From assembly GCA_916048095.2 (NCBI GenBank), contig OU696573.1, forward strand, positions 6,735,806 to 6,799,805: DNA of 64,000 nt, given 5' to 3'. Position numbers and translations under genes: made by a program. Positions 10,961 through 20,752 of the stretch are shown here, one piece after another (the first letter of the stretch is position 1; each line of letters starts with the position of its first letter). Origin of the DNA: Sacculina carcini (lineage: Eukaryota > Arthropoda > Thecostraca > Sacculinidae). Below the pieces are notes generated by a model. That model was not told where the DNA came from. It worked only from the letters and a program-made list of their open reading frames with translations, and ran no database searches.

Positions 10961-12242
10961 AATTTTTTTAATAAACATTTATAGCTTGTTTAATTTTCTC
11001 CATGTCGCTCTCAGTATATAACAATTCCTTCACAGACATCGGCAAACCATTCCACAACTGCGGCCCGTAATACAGAATACTGTACTTGAATAACATTGTT
11101 CGAAATCTTGGTGGAGTTAAATTATAACTACTTCGAGTACTAATTACAGTGCTTTCCCGAGTGAATATGTTGTGTTTACGGTTTTTGCATTTGAGATTTT
11201 TACTGATGAGTAAGATCAAGAATTTGTTCCGAATTGTGTGGAATTGTTGAATTTTTAAATTTTGGCAAATATCGCTGATAGATCCGAATTTATTTTTGTG
11301 AGCAATGCATCGTAAAACTCTGTTTTGGATAAGTTTGATTCTAAGAAGGAAGGAAGGCCATGTGCAAGACCAATTAGCGCTGCAATATATTAGATGAGGA
11401 TATATAAGAGTATAGTAGATACTAATTAAGGCTTCTGACGTTAACTGGTATCTTACTTTATATAAAACACCACAAATTTTGGAAATTTTGCCAAATACAT
11501 GCTCAATATGGTCTTTCCAATTTATATTTTCGTCGATAATAACGCCGAGGAACTTTGTTTTTCCAACTCTTTCCATTTTTTCATCGTTTAGATAAACAGT
11601 CGGAAAAGTGTGCTGTCTTGACCTGTTTTGGAACAATATAAAGTTAGATTTTTTAGTATTTAGTTTCAAGTGATTATGTAATATCCATTCATGTACATGT
11701 TTTAATTCTTCTTCAATTTCTCTATGTAAATCGTCAATATTATTATTAGCCAAAATTGCATTTGTATCATCTGCATAAAGGGTGAAGCTTAGTTTTTTGC
11801 TAGAATTAGACAGGTCATTCACATATATAAGAAAAAGAATGGGCCCCAGAATCGACCCCTGGGGTACACCTTTGTTTAAATATTTTTTTGTAGAGTATCG
11901 GTTATTATAAAATACTGCTTGTAATCTGTTTTCCATGTAGCTCTTGAATAGCTTTAAACAAAGTCCCCTAATTCCAATGTTTTCAAGTTTTTTATTAATA
12001 TCTCATGGTCTAATGAATCAAACGCTTTAGAGAGGTCTAAGAACATTCCTATTACAAAAGCTCCTTCGTCTAATTTTTTGTAGATTTCTGAAGTAAATTT
12101 TAGAATAGCAGTTTCCGTGGAAAGTTTGGGCCTGAACCCGAATTGATTTTCATGTAATAAGTTATTTTTTCTAGGTATTGATTTAGTCTTCTTGAGATTA
12201 ACTTTTCAATTATTTTTCTTACTGCCGGTAATAGAGAGATTG
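10960..12242 (-). pseudogene. split LINE, RT C-terminal half
   Basis: Minus-strand LINE ORF2, downstream half. 10,968-11,936 is open and has the RT box GVPQGSILGPILF, TLYADDTN (catalytic box at 11,767-11,778), thumb (LKLNTKKSNFILF) and the C-terminal domain ending near 10,968. Upstream, 11,937-12,242 continues the RT (FRPKLSTETA, LDLSKAFDSLDHE) but needs two one-base shifts, both in A-runs. The upstream half of the same gene is at 17,244-19,101, across the LTR retrotransposon 12,248-17,238. The GVPQGS-LGPILF/YADDT pattern places it in the CR1/Jockey group. Confidence 0.88.
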
Positions 12243-12247
12243 GTCGG
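12243..12247. repeat. target site duplication GTCGG, left
   Basis: GTCGG directly before the LTR at 12,248 and again at 17,239-17,243 directly after the other LTR. A 5 bp duplication is standard for gypsy integrase. Confidence 0.95.
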
Positions 12248-12435
12248 TGTAATACGTGTATTCACAAAACGATACGTAAGACCGAGCTTAAGTGAACACA
12301 ATAGCCAGCGAACACATACACACCGCACACAGACATACACCAGGACGTTCCGCGAATAGACGCTGCACGGCTTGCAATATAATCTTGCAGTGCTCAAGTA
12401 ACCAAGCGAAGCATAGGCGCAGGCAGTATGTTACA
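12248..12435 (-). repeat. 3' LTR of the 5 kb gypsy
   Basis: 188 bp, starting TGTAATACG and ending TGTTACA on the plus strand. Three differences from the copy at 17,051. A GATTATATTG sequence mid-LTR (minus strand) could serve as a TATA-like box. Confidence 0.95.
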
Positions 12436-12446
12436 CCTTCCCCAAG
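12436..12446 (-). promoter_or_regulatory. polypurine tract
   Basis: On the minus strand CTTGGGGAAGG directly abuts the 3' LTR start, the normal plus-strand primer position. Confidence 0.75.
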
Positions 12447-12584
12447 TTTGATAACAACAGTTTATACAACTTCAATCAACCTGCATCGTGGATTCGTGAA
12501 GTAAATCAAGCACCTGCTCTACGAATAAGCTTACACAAATACAAATATAGAATGAGCCCCACAGGCAGAAAGTATGTACGAAAA

Positions 12585-14600
12585 TCATATTGTAATGTAG
12601 TCATCTAGGTAGCTAGGAGCACGTCGCTGGCGCGCACTACAACCTGGACCTTGATGATCGTGGTCTTCGTCCACGAGTACATCTTCACCATGGGGGCGAG
12701 GCTTGTCCTGATCTTGATGGTCATCTTCTGTGCATTGTCTCCTGATGTCGGGACGTTCAGGTGACAATTGATCGTTTGCCGGCGCTGCATAGATCTCAGT
12801 GATGGCGCCTTTTAGTGGCATCAAATGTCGTCTATTCCTCCATGATAGCCGTCCGCTGGGGAGACGTACAGCGTAATTTCGGTGGTTCCCAATAGCTACA
12901 ACTGAACCAACCTTGTCCCAGAGTTTAGTTTTCGGGCACTGCACAGCGACTGCCAATCCTGTGCTGAGTGGAGAAAGGGTCCTTGCCGAGCGGTTGTAGT
13001 ATTTCACACGGCTTTCAACTGACTTAGCCGCTCGTTGATCACACTCTTCAGCACGTTTCTGCCACACTGGGTCGAACGCTGAGTGATGAGCAGGAACGCT
13101 TGATTTCAGAGGGTGGCCGTACAATATCTGAGCAGGGGAGCGACCAGATATTCCGGGAGAATTCCTGAGCTCCAACATCCCACGTGTGAACGCGTCAGAG
13201 TCTATATTCCCCCCGCAAGTTGTTTTCTGGACAAGCCGCTTCACGCGTTTTACGGCAGACTCGGCATGACCATTTGACTGAGGGAAATACGCGCTGGATG
13301 TACGATGATTAACACCCAAGCGACGTAGAAATTCACGCACCCGTCTGGAAGAGAACGGCGGGCCTCCATCCGTGGCGAATTCTGTAGGAACACCTGTCAT
13401 GCCGAACAGCCGGCGAAGCATCATCACCAGGTGTCTCGCCGATGTTTCCCCTGTGCAGTGAAAAACAAACGCCCAGTTTGACAGCCTGTCCACGTAGACG
13501 AGATACGTACGTCCCCCATACTCAAAGTAGTCGGCTGACACATACTCAAATACTCGAGAAGGGAGGGAATCACATTTGTAGGGCTCTTTCTGAAGACTTC
13601 GTTGGTACTTTTTACACTCTAAGCACTTCGCGACATGCTGATGGATGTCGTTTTTGATCCCCGGCCAAAATACCGTTTGTCTTGCGCGCTGGACTGTTTT
13701 TTCCTGACCCTGATGTGCGTCGTGCAGGCGGACCAGCGTGCCAGCACGAAGAGAACGTGGTATCACTATGCGACAACCGTACAACACTATACCATTGTCG
13801 ACAGACAGATCATCACGGATAGACCAATAGGGATGAAGATTAACCGGCAGACTGATTTTAGTGGACGGGAATCCGTCTTTTATATACTGGATCAGATCAC
13901 GACACTCTGAGTCTTCACTAGAAGCTGCTCGGATTTGGACCAGTGTAGTGGACATGGGCGTCGTGCGGACGCCAAAGTTGTCGCAATCTCCGAATCGGTG
14001 GATGGTTTGGATAGAAAAACCATTGGTTAAGTCGAGGGCGTCGTCTTGAGGTTCAGCTGGTTGAGTTGGCGCTCTTGACAGTGCATCAGCTGCTGTGTGA
14101 GCGGAGCCAGAGGTCCAACAAGCTGTGAATGTCAGATGAAGCAAACGTTCCCTGAACCGCTGCAGCCTCGGGTTTGATATATCGCCTAGGCTCTTGGAAT
14201 TGAGGATCGGAATCAAAGGTTTGTGATCGGTGATTATGGCAAAATTAGGCAAACCAGCGATGTAAATGTGGCACTTTTTGCATGCCCATACCACCGCCAA
14301 CAACTCAAGTTCGCAAACAGCGTATCTTTTCTCGGTTTCGTTGATGAATCTTGACCCGCACTGTATCATCTGCCACTGCCCTTGTTCGTTCTTTTGACTG
14401 AGGATAAATCCCAAGCCGTGGTCACGCGAAGCATCAGTCTCCAGTCGAGTTGGGCTACTCGTGTCGAAATACCCAAGGACAGGAGGTTCTGACAGTACTC
14501 TTTTCACTGTGTCAAAAGAAGTTTGGTGAACTTCTGTCCAAAGCCACTCGCTGTTTTTCTTCAGCAGCTGACGCAATGGCTCGGCTGCGTGTGAAATATT
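12585..14600 (-). CDS. gypsy RNase H and integrase
   Basis: Open minus-strand frame of about 660 residues, C-terminal part of pol. Residues 1-160 are RNase H (LETDASRDHGLG, CELELLAVVWA, ITDHKPL, TAADALSR). Residues about 270-330 form the integrase HHCC domain (HDAHQG...CLECKK). Residues about 345-480 are the DDE core (SADYFEYGG, FATDGGPPFSS, GHAESAVKR). Then comes the C-terminal domain (WDKVGSVVAIG, RLSWRNRRHL) and an acidic, His-rich tail ending 149 bp before the LTR. In relatives it is continuous with the RT; here a TAA at 14,601-14,603 separates them in the same frame. Function: removal of template RNA and integration. Confidence 0.9.
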   Translation of the reverse strand, partial: NISHAAEPLRQLLKKNSEWLWTEVHQTSFDTVKRVLSEPPVLGYFDTSSPTRLETDASRDHGLGFILSQKNEQGQWQMIQCGSRFINETEKRYAVCELELLAVVWACKKCHIYIAGLPNFAIITDHKPLIPILNSKSLGDISNPRLQRFRERLLHLTFTACWTSGSAHTAADALSRAPTQPAEPQDDALDLTNGFSIQTIHRFGDCDNFGVRTTPMSTTLVQIRAASSEDSECRDLIQYIKDGFPSTKISLPVNLHPYWSIRDDLSVDNGIVLYGCRIVIPRSLRAGTLVRLHDAHQGQEKTVQRARQTVFWPGIKNDIHQHVAKCLECKKYQRSLQKEPYKCDSLPSRVFEYVSADYFEYGGRTYLVYVDRLSNWAFVFHCTGETSARHLVMMLRRLFGMTGVPTEFATDGGPPFSSRRVREFLRRLGVNHRTSSAYFPQSNGHAESAVKRVKRLVQKTTCGGNIDSDAFTRGMLELRNSPGISGRSPAQILYGHPLKSSVPAHHSAFDPVWQKRAEECDQRAAKSVESRVKYYNRSARTLSPLSTGLAVAVQCPKTKLWDKVGSVVAIGNHRNYAVRLPSGRLSWRNRRHLMPLKGAITEIYAAPANDQLSPERPDIRRQCTEDDHQDQDKPRPHGEDVLVDEDHDHQGPGCSARQRRAPSYLDDYITI

Positions 14601-15568
14601 TTAAGAAAAATATCCGAATTGGTTTGCCAGGCCGAGGAATGACCGGATACCCGTGATGTTTAGAGGCGTTGGAAATTGTGCAATGGCTTGAATCTTCTTT
14701 ACATCCACTGAAAAAGCGGATTCAGATATCAGAAAACCACAATACTCGACTTCGTTGGAAGCAAATACCGTTTTGTTGATATTGAGTGTTATGCCGGCAA
14801 ATTCACAGCGTTCTAAGACTGTCCAAACGCGCTGCAGATGTTCGTCATAATCAGTAGACGCGATCAAGATGTCATCAACGACTTTGAAAACGCCGGGTAA
14901 TCCTGAAAGGACTTGATCACCTCGACGATTATACTCATCGCCACTAGAGACCAGACCCATAGGTCGCGTTTGAACCGATAGCGCCCCCATGGAGTGATAA
15001 AGCATGTGATGTCTCTATCTTGTTCCTGAATAGCCACCTGAAAATAGCCTGAACGAGCATCGAATTTGGTAAAATACTTATTACCATTTCCAATTGACGA
15101 CACGATGTCGATTGGAGAATGCACTGGGTGTGTGGGGCGCTCCACAAACTTATTCAATTTGGTGAAATCGACAGTGAGTCGACATCCATTTGTCGATCCG
15201 TCGGAGTTGCGTTTAGCGACAGGCACGATTGGGTGGCACCATTCTGTGGGATGGCTCACTGGTTCGATGACATCTTGCTCCTCAAGTTCTTCTAATTGCT
15301 TCTGCAACGAGTGCCGATAGCAGAAAGGCACTTTGCGAGGTGCCGTAGTTGCGTGAGGTTTGTGATCGTCCTTCATATGAATTCGCATAGGACCACCTTT
15401 CATTTCCTTGAGTGGCCCAGATTCCGAGAATACTGCGGAAAACTCATTCTTTAACGCATTCATATGCGCTTCACGGTCGCAATCTTGCGGTGGAACCTTT
15501 TTGCGCCACTCTAAACGTTGTTTTTGGTGGTCCTTTTGCGCCTGTCCAACGCACATATCACGCGGCAT
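14601..15568 (-). pseudogene. gypsy reverse transcriptase, one-base deletion
   Basis: RT of the 5 kb element. The N-terminal part (to about 14,960) reads LEEQDVIEPVSHPTEW, LTVDFTKLNKF, FDARSGYFQVAI and TPWGRYRFKR. The frame then shifts by one base, and the second part begins at PMGLVSSGDEY. The catalytic box is VVDD (at 14,871-14,880) instead of the usual Y[VIA]DD. The first part starts directly after a TAA at 15,569-15,571, which separates it from the protease in the same frame. Both the shift and the TAA are probably lesions. Confidence 0.85.
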
Positions 15569-16327
15569 TTACTGCGGAAATGCTTCATGAATAATGCGCA
15601 GGTTCACAGCATCAATCCATGAGAGCAACGAATTCCTCACGCTGGGTACAATGTGCACACGTGAGACACATCCTTCATCACCAAGAGTTAACTGAAGGCG
15701 TTTGGAGCCCAAGCAACGGAGGATTTTGCCATTCGCCGCTCTTATTGTTCCCTGTGGCTTATCCAGTTTGGAGAGATCGATGTGTAGCGTTCTGGCAGTG
15801 GTTTCGTTTATTACTGATACTTCTGCACCAGTATCTGGTGTCCAACTAACGGCCCGAGGTGTCCCGCCGACCTCGGAGACATGGATCACTGATGGGAGAT
15901 TTGGCGGATTGGGAGATTTGGCGACACGTCGAGACCGCTGTAGGCCACCGCCGACGTTTCCAATATATATCTGAGTCACAGTCAGATTCGGTTCTGCGTC
16001 ATTTATGGCGACGCTGGTATTCCTCACATTACGGGAACCTCTGTCGCTGTTTCGTCTTCGCGGCGTCGAACTCGCAGTGGTTCTTTCACCAAGCCGACTG
16101 CGACACACGCGAGCGAAATGCCCGCGACGACCGCAGTGATTACATGTGCGATCACGCGCAGGGCACGACTCCGTGGGCAAATGCGTCAAGCCACAGTAGA
16201 CACATACTCGAGGTGATGAGCGGGGTCTCACCGCGGTGGTGGACGGCCAGCACTTCTGTTTCTGTGCCCCTCCTATCGGCGCCGTCTGAATTGGCCATGA
16301 CCTTGGCGTCTCGCTGCGCACTCTCAC
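15569..16327 (-). CDS. gypsy nucleocapsid zinc knuckle and protease
   Basis: Minus-strand frame of 252 residues. Two cysteine motifs near residues 40-75 (CVYCGLTH..C and CNHCGRRGHFARVC) belong to nucleocapsid. An Arg/Ser-rich linker follows, then the aspartic protease with TPDTGAEVS near residue 165 and a second conserved region (AANGKILRCLG). It overlaps the gag frame at 16,152-16,327 and is in the +1 frame relative to gag. So either a +1 frameshift joins them or a base was lost. It ends at TAA 15,569-15,571, directly followed by the RT frame. Confidence 0.85.
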   Translation of the reverse strand: MRVRSETPRSWPIQTAPIGGAQKQKCWPSTTAVRPRSSPRVCVYCGLTHLPTESCPARDRTCNHCGRRGHFARVCRSRLGERTTASSTPRRRNSDRGSRNVRNTSVAINDAEPNLTVTQIYIGNVGGGLQRSRRVAKSPNPPNLPSVIHVSEVGGTPRAVSWTPDTGAEVSVINETTARTLHIDLSKLDKPQGTIRAANGKILRCLGSKRLQLTLGDEGCVSRVHIVPSVRNSLLSWIDAVNLRIIHEAFPQ

Positions 16328-16946
16328 TCGATCTGCAGATGTCTATCGCTCTAGAAAAATTGAGATTTTCCCTTGACACTTGAAGCATTTGTTGTAGCGC
16401 CGCTGTGTCGGCGATGCCCATGACGAGCTGATCGCGGAGTCTGTCATCGTAGCAATGGTGGCAAAAGTCACACGAAGATGCGAGCTCCCGAATAGTGCAT
16501 AAAAAATCTTCGAATTGCTCGCCTTCTTGCTGCTTGCGAGAGTAGAACGCGCGCCGATCCACCATTATATTGCGTTGCGAGCGCAGACGCTGTTCTAGTG
16601 CGAGCAGGCAGTCGTTCAGCGTGCTGTTATCGCTCAGTGTGACACTGTGCCGCATTGTACGACACCACTCTTCATCCAGCAGTGACATGAAAACCGCACG
16701 CTGCCCTGATGGCGCCAACGCGGAAATGCCGCAAAGTGTGTCATATCCCATCACTTTCTGCTTCCATGCGTCGAAAGCACAGATTGAAGCATCGTGGTGT
16801 AGTGGAGGAGGCGCAAACGCCGCAGCTGATGCTCGAATCGCAGCAACTGCCGGAGTAGCTGTGGCTCCTCGGTCGACATCATCTGAGAGCTGGCGTCGCG
16901 CCAACTGCTCAACCAATCGAGTCAACTGAGTGAGGTGTTCCTCCAT
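16152..16946 (-). CDS. gypsy gag
   Basis: 264 residues from ATG 16,944-16,946, chosen because upstream codons are AT-rich leader and the gag-like coiled start (MEEHLTQLTRLVEQLA) begins there. An Ala-rich spacer is followed by the capsid-like domain (FDAWKQKVMGYD, EGEQFEDFLCTIRELASSCDFC, RDQLVMGI). The zinc knuckle is not in this frame but in the overlapping +1 frame at about 16,100-16,200. Gag would build the particle. The start lies about 85 bases past the primer site, a short leader. Confidence 0.8.
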   Translation of the reverse strand: MEEHLTQLTRLVEQLARRQLSDDVDRGATATPAVAAIRASAAAFAPPPLHHDASICAFDAWKQKVMGYDTLCGISALAPSGQRAVFMSLLDEEWCRTMRHSVTLSDNSTLNDCLLALEQRLRSQRNIMVDRRAFYSRKQQEGEQFEDFLCTIRELASSCDFCHHCYDDRLRDQLVMGIADTAALQQMLQVSRENLNFSRAIDICRSSESAQRDAKVMANSDGADRRGTETEVLAVHHRGETPLITSSMCLLWLDAFAHGVVPCA

Positions 16947-17030
16947 TGCCGCGTGTGCTAAGCAAGCGACAAATATGATTATAAAAAAATCTAAAATCAC
17001 ACAATATTGCTGAGAAAAAAAAATCACACA

Positions 17031-17050
17031 CTATCCTGTCGGCTGCGCCA
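17031..17050 (-). promoter_or_regulatory. primer binding site, tRNA-Ser-like
   Basis: On the minus strand TGGCGCAGCCGACAGGAT directly follows the 5' LTR. Its complement ends CGGCTGCGCCA, as in eukaryotic tRNA-Ser acceptor ends. The tRNA identity is inferred from memory of tRNA-Ser. Confidence 0.65.
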
Positions 17051-17238
17051 TGTAATACGTGTATTCACAAAACGATACGTAAGACTGAGCTTGAGTGAAC
17101 ACAATAGCCAGCGAACACATACACACCGCACACAGACATACACCAGGACGTTCCGCGAATAGACGCTGCACGGCTTGCAATATAATCTTGCAGTGCTCAA
17201 GTAACCAAGCGAAGCATAGGCGCACGCAGTATGTTACA
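17051..17238 (-). repeat. 5' LTR of the 5 kb gypsy
   Basis: Same 188 bp as 12,248-12,435 with three substitutions; flanked on the right by the GTCGG duplication at 17,239-17,243. Confidence 0.95.
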
Positions 17239-17243
17239 GTCGG

Positions 17244-19101
17244 TAGTTATAAATGTTGTTTTATCTCCTGTTTTAAACACGGGCACTACTTTAGCTATTT
17301 TTAATTTGTCTGGAAAAACACCGGTCGAGAAAGAAAGATTTATAATGTGAGATAACGGAGTACTTATGAACGCTCGTACTTCGCGTAGTATTCTCGGCGG
17401 AATGTCATCACAACCTGCAGAATTTTTGTTGAGGATTTTTAAACATTCACTTCTTTCCATTGGATCAGTTGGATATAAGTACAACGAAGTGTTTGCCGGT
17501 TCGTTCAGGTATTTCATATAGTTATTGTTGCGTGATACGTCATTGTTAGAGAGTCCAGCCGTGAGAAAATGATCATTCAACTTATTAGCAATCTCCAGAT
17601 CAGTACCACCTATCGCAGAAAGATCGTTTTTCTCTACTATGTTTCTCCCTAGGATAGTGTTTATTATACGCCAATGTTGTTTCGGATTACCTTGAAATTC
17701 TTTCAATTGATCTTTGTAAAATTTATTTTTTGCTGCTCTCAGTGTTCGAGTTAAGGTGTTTCTGTATTTTTTGTATTCTTCTTTGAACGTGATTGGCCAC
17801 TTTTTTAATAGTTTCTCAAATTTATGTTTTTTACGTTTACAATCCTTTAGACTTTTTGTTAAATAAGGATTTAAATTTTGTTTCGGTTTGATTTTTTGGA
17901 TGTAAAGAGGAAAGTTTTCCTCGAATTTTTTGTGAAATATCATGATAAATAAATCGTACGCTATATTAACATCTGAACACTCCATTACTGCTGACCAATC
18001 AGTGGTGGATATGTCTTGTCTAAATTTTTCTATTGTTTGTTTGCAAAAACTTCTTCTATATGTATAATTCATCCTACCCTTGTCATTATTACTATTTTTT
18101 AAAAATGACAAAATGGGACAATTGTCTGAAATATCATTTTGAATTATGTAGTTGGCTGAGTTTGAGTGTGTATTTGTTGTCCATATCTGGTCAAGTAGTG
18201 TGGCTGTTGTGTTTGTCAATCTAGTGGGCTTTGATGTCAGAGGATATAAAGAGAATGAATGCATGCAATTTTTGAAATCAGTTGTCATATTGACATTACT
18301 TAATAGGTCAATATTGAAATCGCCAAACACATAAATATCAGAGTATTTTTTCCAGTAAGCTATATCTAGATATTCATGAATTTTTTCAAGAAACATTTGA
18401 TAATCAGAATTTGGTGGCCTGTAAACGCAAATAATCAAATAATGCTTGTTGTTATATTCTGTTTCTACACTTAAACACTCAATACAAGGATAATGAAAAG
18501 ACATATTATCTAATTTTCTTGCTATAATTTTACTATTGATATAAACAGCTATTCCACCGCCGAATCTGTTCCTACATTCAGTAAGCATATTATAACCAGG
18601 AAGAGTGTATAATTTCGTGATCATTGCATCCAATCTTGACTCCATTAAGCCTATGACATCAAGATCTAGACCAATGGTAGATATAATATTGTCACAGAAT
18701 GTTTGGAAGTTTTTTGGTATACTACGCAGAGCCGTTGCGAGGAATTATGGCCCCCCCCCCCCCCCGAAGGCAACACTTGGGGCCCCATTGTGAATATTGA
18801 ATGCATTTATTAGATATAATCACATAATACGTGAAGCAAAGGGGCCCCTCAACATTCGGGGGCCCCCCGGCTGGGGGGTACGGGGGGCGGTTGCTACGGC
18901 TCTGATACTACGTATATTCATACTACATATTGTGAAACAGTTTGCCCGTCTAATTGGAAAATCGTACGCAAATAAATATTTTGAGTCTGATATATTAATT
19001 GTGTTTGTGTAATTTGTGTCGACGTCGAAATCATCATTGAAAATGACAGTTTCGCTGACAGTGTCAGAATTGCTAGTCACTTCAGTGTTTTCTGTATCCA
19101 T
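17244..19101 (-). pseudogene. split LINE ORF2: endonuclease and RT start
   Basis: Minus-strand ORF2 5' half. ATG 19,099-19,101 opens 62 or so residues ending in the endonuclease start motif SMNIRS at about 18,915. The hAT-type MITE at 18,727-18,904 then interrupts it. The frame resumes and runs 18,645-17,244: MESRLD, GGGIAVYI, VYRPPNS, FGDFNIDLL, LLDQIW, then SDN where APE-type endonucleases have SDH. A Lys-rich linker follows, then the RT N-terminus (KILNKNSAGCDDIPPRIL, KIAKVVPVFKTGD). One more base shift is needed just before the LTR insertion. The rest of the RT is at 10,968-12,242. Function: nick the target and prime reverse transcription. Dead copy. Confidence 0.88.
18719..18912. mobile_element. 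hAT-type MITE with 8 bp target duplication (copy 1)
   Basis: The element is 18,727-18,904 (178 bp). It begins CAGAGCCGTTGC and ends GCTACGGCTCTG, giving imperfect terminal inverted repeats, and has a C-rich/G-rich interior. ATACTACG occurs at 18,719-18,726 and 18,905-18,912. CAGAG-type ends with an 8 bp duplication are the hAT pattern. Removing the element and one duplication leaves the host endonuclease frame continuous, which confirms the borders. Confidence 0.92.
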
Positions 19102-19111
19102 GTTTTAATGC

Positions 19112-19249
<138 letters not shown>

Positions 19250-19285
19250 TGCTAGATAAGTTACACTAGAGAAAGTGATACAGTC

Positions 19286-20121
19286 TTACTTATTACGAAT
19301 GCGAAGTTGGGTCCTCTTGGTCACCTGTTGACTCGTACGTTCATTGATGCTTGTATTATTATTTTCCGCTGGAACAGTTTGACTTGACTCTGTTTCGGCC
19401 GCAGGTTTTTGTCTGATGTCTTGGTTAGCTTGTGCTGTCGCCTTTGAAGTTGTCGTTAGATTCGGTGTCTGTTGAACTATTTCTTTGACGATGAGTCTCG
19501 TACCACGAAAAAAGGCGATTTTGCCCTCCTCCTTTGCTTGTTTTAGGAGAGGCATTTTTTTAGCTTTCTCCTCCTGAGAGGCAGCACATAGGTCATCACT
19601 TAGGAATATACCGGTACCTTTTAATTTTTTCTCGTTTCTCATTGTTGCCTCACGATCTGAGTAATTATTAAATGTTGCAACAACACTTCTCGGCTTCGTG
19701 CCAACTCTGCTGCCGATTCTGTAGGCTCTTTCTACATTACAATTGCTCAGCTGCATTTCTCAGTGAGGAAGCTTTTCACAGATGTAATCGTCTGCTCCCA
19801 GTTTTCATGGCCATCTTCTTTTAGTCCCGTGATGCGTACGTTCATTCTCCGACTGTGGTCTTCAGCTTTATTAGCTCTCGTTTCGAGACCTTCCACTTTG
19901 GCAGTAAGGTTGTTCAATAGCTCTTGCTGCCTTCCCTCTCTGTTTTTCAGTTCACGAATTTCCGATTTTTGCTCAGATATTTCATCTTGGGAGAACTCCA
20001 AGCTTCTTCGATAATCCGCGACGGTATCCTCTAGAGATTTTATTCTTGAGTTCAGCTGTTTTGCCATGGCTTCCATTGCAGTCAGGTAAACCGATTCCTG
20101 CGTTTTCAGCAGCATTTGAAT
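19286..20121 (-). pseudogene. LINE ORF1, coiled coil plus RNA-binding domain
   Basis: ORF1 in two overlapping frames. 19,747-20,121 is a long heptad coiled coil (AKQLNSRIKSLEDTVADY, LLNNLTAKVEGLETRANKAEDH) entering an RRM-like start (RRMNVRITGLKE, W). 19,286-19,756 continues with VERAYRIGSRVGTKPRSVVATF, a C-terminal domain as in L1-type ORF1p (transposase_22 family), then a Ser/Thr/Gln-rich tail. The frames overlap by ten bases at 19,747-19,756, and the same overlap is present in the second copy. The 5' end joins foreign gypsy sequence at about 20,122, so the start is lost. ORF1p coats element RNA. Confidence 0.82.
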
Positions 20122-20252
20122 AGTTGAACACAGCACATCCAAGCAGAAGTCTCACAGACGCCGATCCGTCAGATGCTTCACAGCCACCGGCTCGTCCGCG
20201 CAGAGCTCGGCGACCACCAGCGTATCTGAAGGACTACCTGACAGATCTGTAG
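20122..20252 (+). pseudogene. gypsy pol C-terminal tail, detached
   Basis: Plus-strand frame reading ...RRARRPPAYLKDYLTDL and stop (20,250-20,252). This is the usual basic tail of gypsy pol just before the polypurine tract. It lies upstream of an LTR and of the gag-pol frame starting at 20,753, so gypsy sequence is in permuted order here. Its left edge abuts LINE ORF1. Confidence 0.65.
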
Positions 20253-20263
20253 TTTCCAGTCAG

Positions 20264-20276
20264 AAACTGGGGGGAT
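20264..20276 (+). promoter_or_regulatory. polypurine tract
   Basis: AAACTGGGGGGAT, 12 bases after the pol stop and directly before TGTTAG, the presumed LTR start. Confidence 0.65.
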
Positions 20277-20752
20277 GTTAGATATCAGTCAGGGTCACCG
20301 GGCAGCGCCTCTAGCGGAGACACTGCAAACTATACGATGGTCAAGGTCGCAACCACAAGTCACGAAACATGGCGGCATTCGTTCACTGACTATCCGCCAT
20401 TGCGTTGCCAAGTGCACTTTCGTTTGTGTAAGTTTCGTGTAGGCTTTGCAGTCATGTTAAATGTGTTTATTTTACTGATTAGCATTTTGTGTCTATACTA
20501 TAGACGGATGTTTCACATATTCAATACTGGTTTGTTGTAAACTGAATTGAGTTATGGGTTACATTGCCATAACATGACCGGGTTATGTTATACGTCATGT
20601 TATGTTATGTATTTGATTGGTTATGTTTTGATTCTGTTTCAGATAATATCATTCGTCCTGTAAATACAAAATTACGTGCGAATGTCGATTTGATCATGAT
20701 ATTATACGTCAGTGCAACTTGAGTGCGTATCGAAATTCTCAAGATAGTTGTC
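20276..20752 (+). repeat. LTR and leader of the permuted gypsy
   Basis: Starts TGTTAGATATC after the polypurine tract and leads into the gag ATG at 20,753. There is a tandem TTATGTTA-rich patch at 20,575-20,630. I could not place the LTR's right border or a tRNA-type primer site, since the second LTR is absent. Confidence 0.5.

Larger units (their letters stand above)
12248..17238 (-). mobile_element. complete Ty3/gypsy LTR retrotransposon, 4,991 bp
   Basis: Two 188 bp LTRs (12,248-12,435 and 17,051-17,238) with TGT...ACA ends, a 5 bp target duplication, a primer site next to the 5' LTR, a polypurine tract next to the 3' LTR, and gag-pol between them on the minus strand. The LTRs differ at three of 188 positions, so the insertion is fairly recent. 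It sits inside the RT coding region of a LINE and splits it. gag and pol have a frame change, two in-frame stops and one deletion, so this copy is probably not autonomous. Confidence 0.95.
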
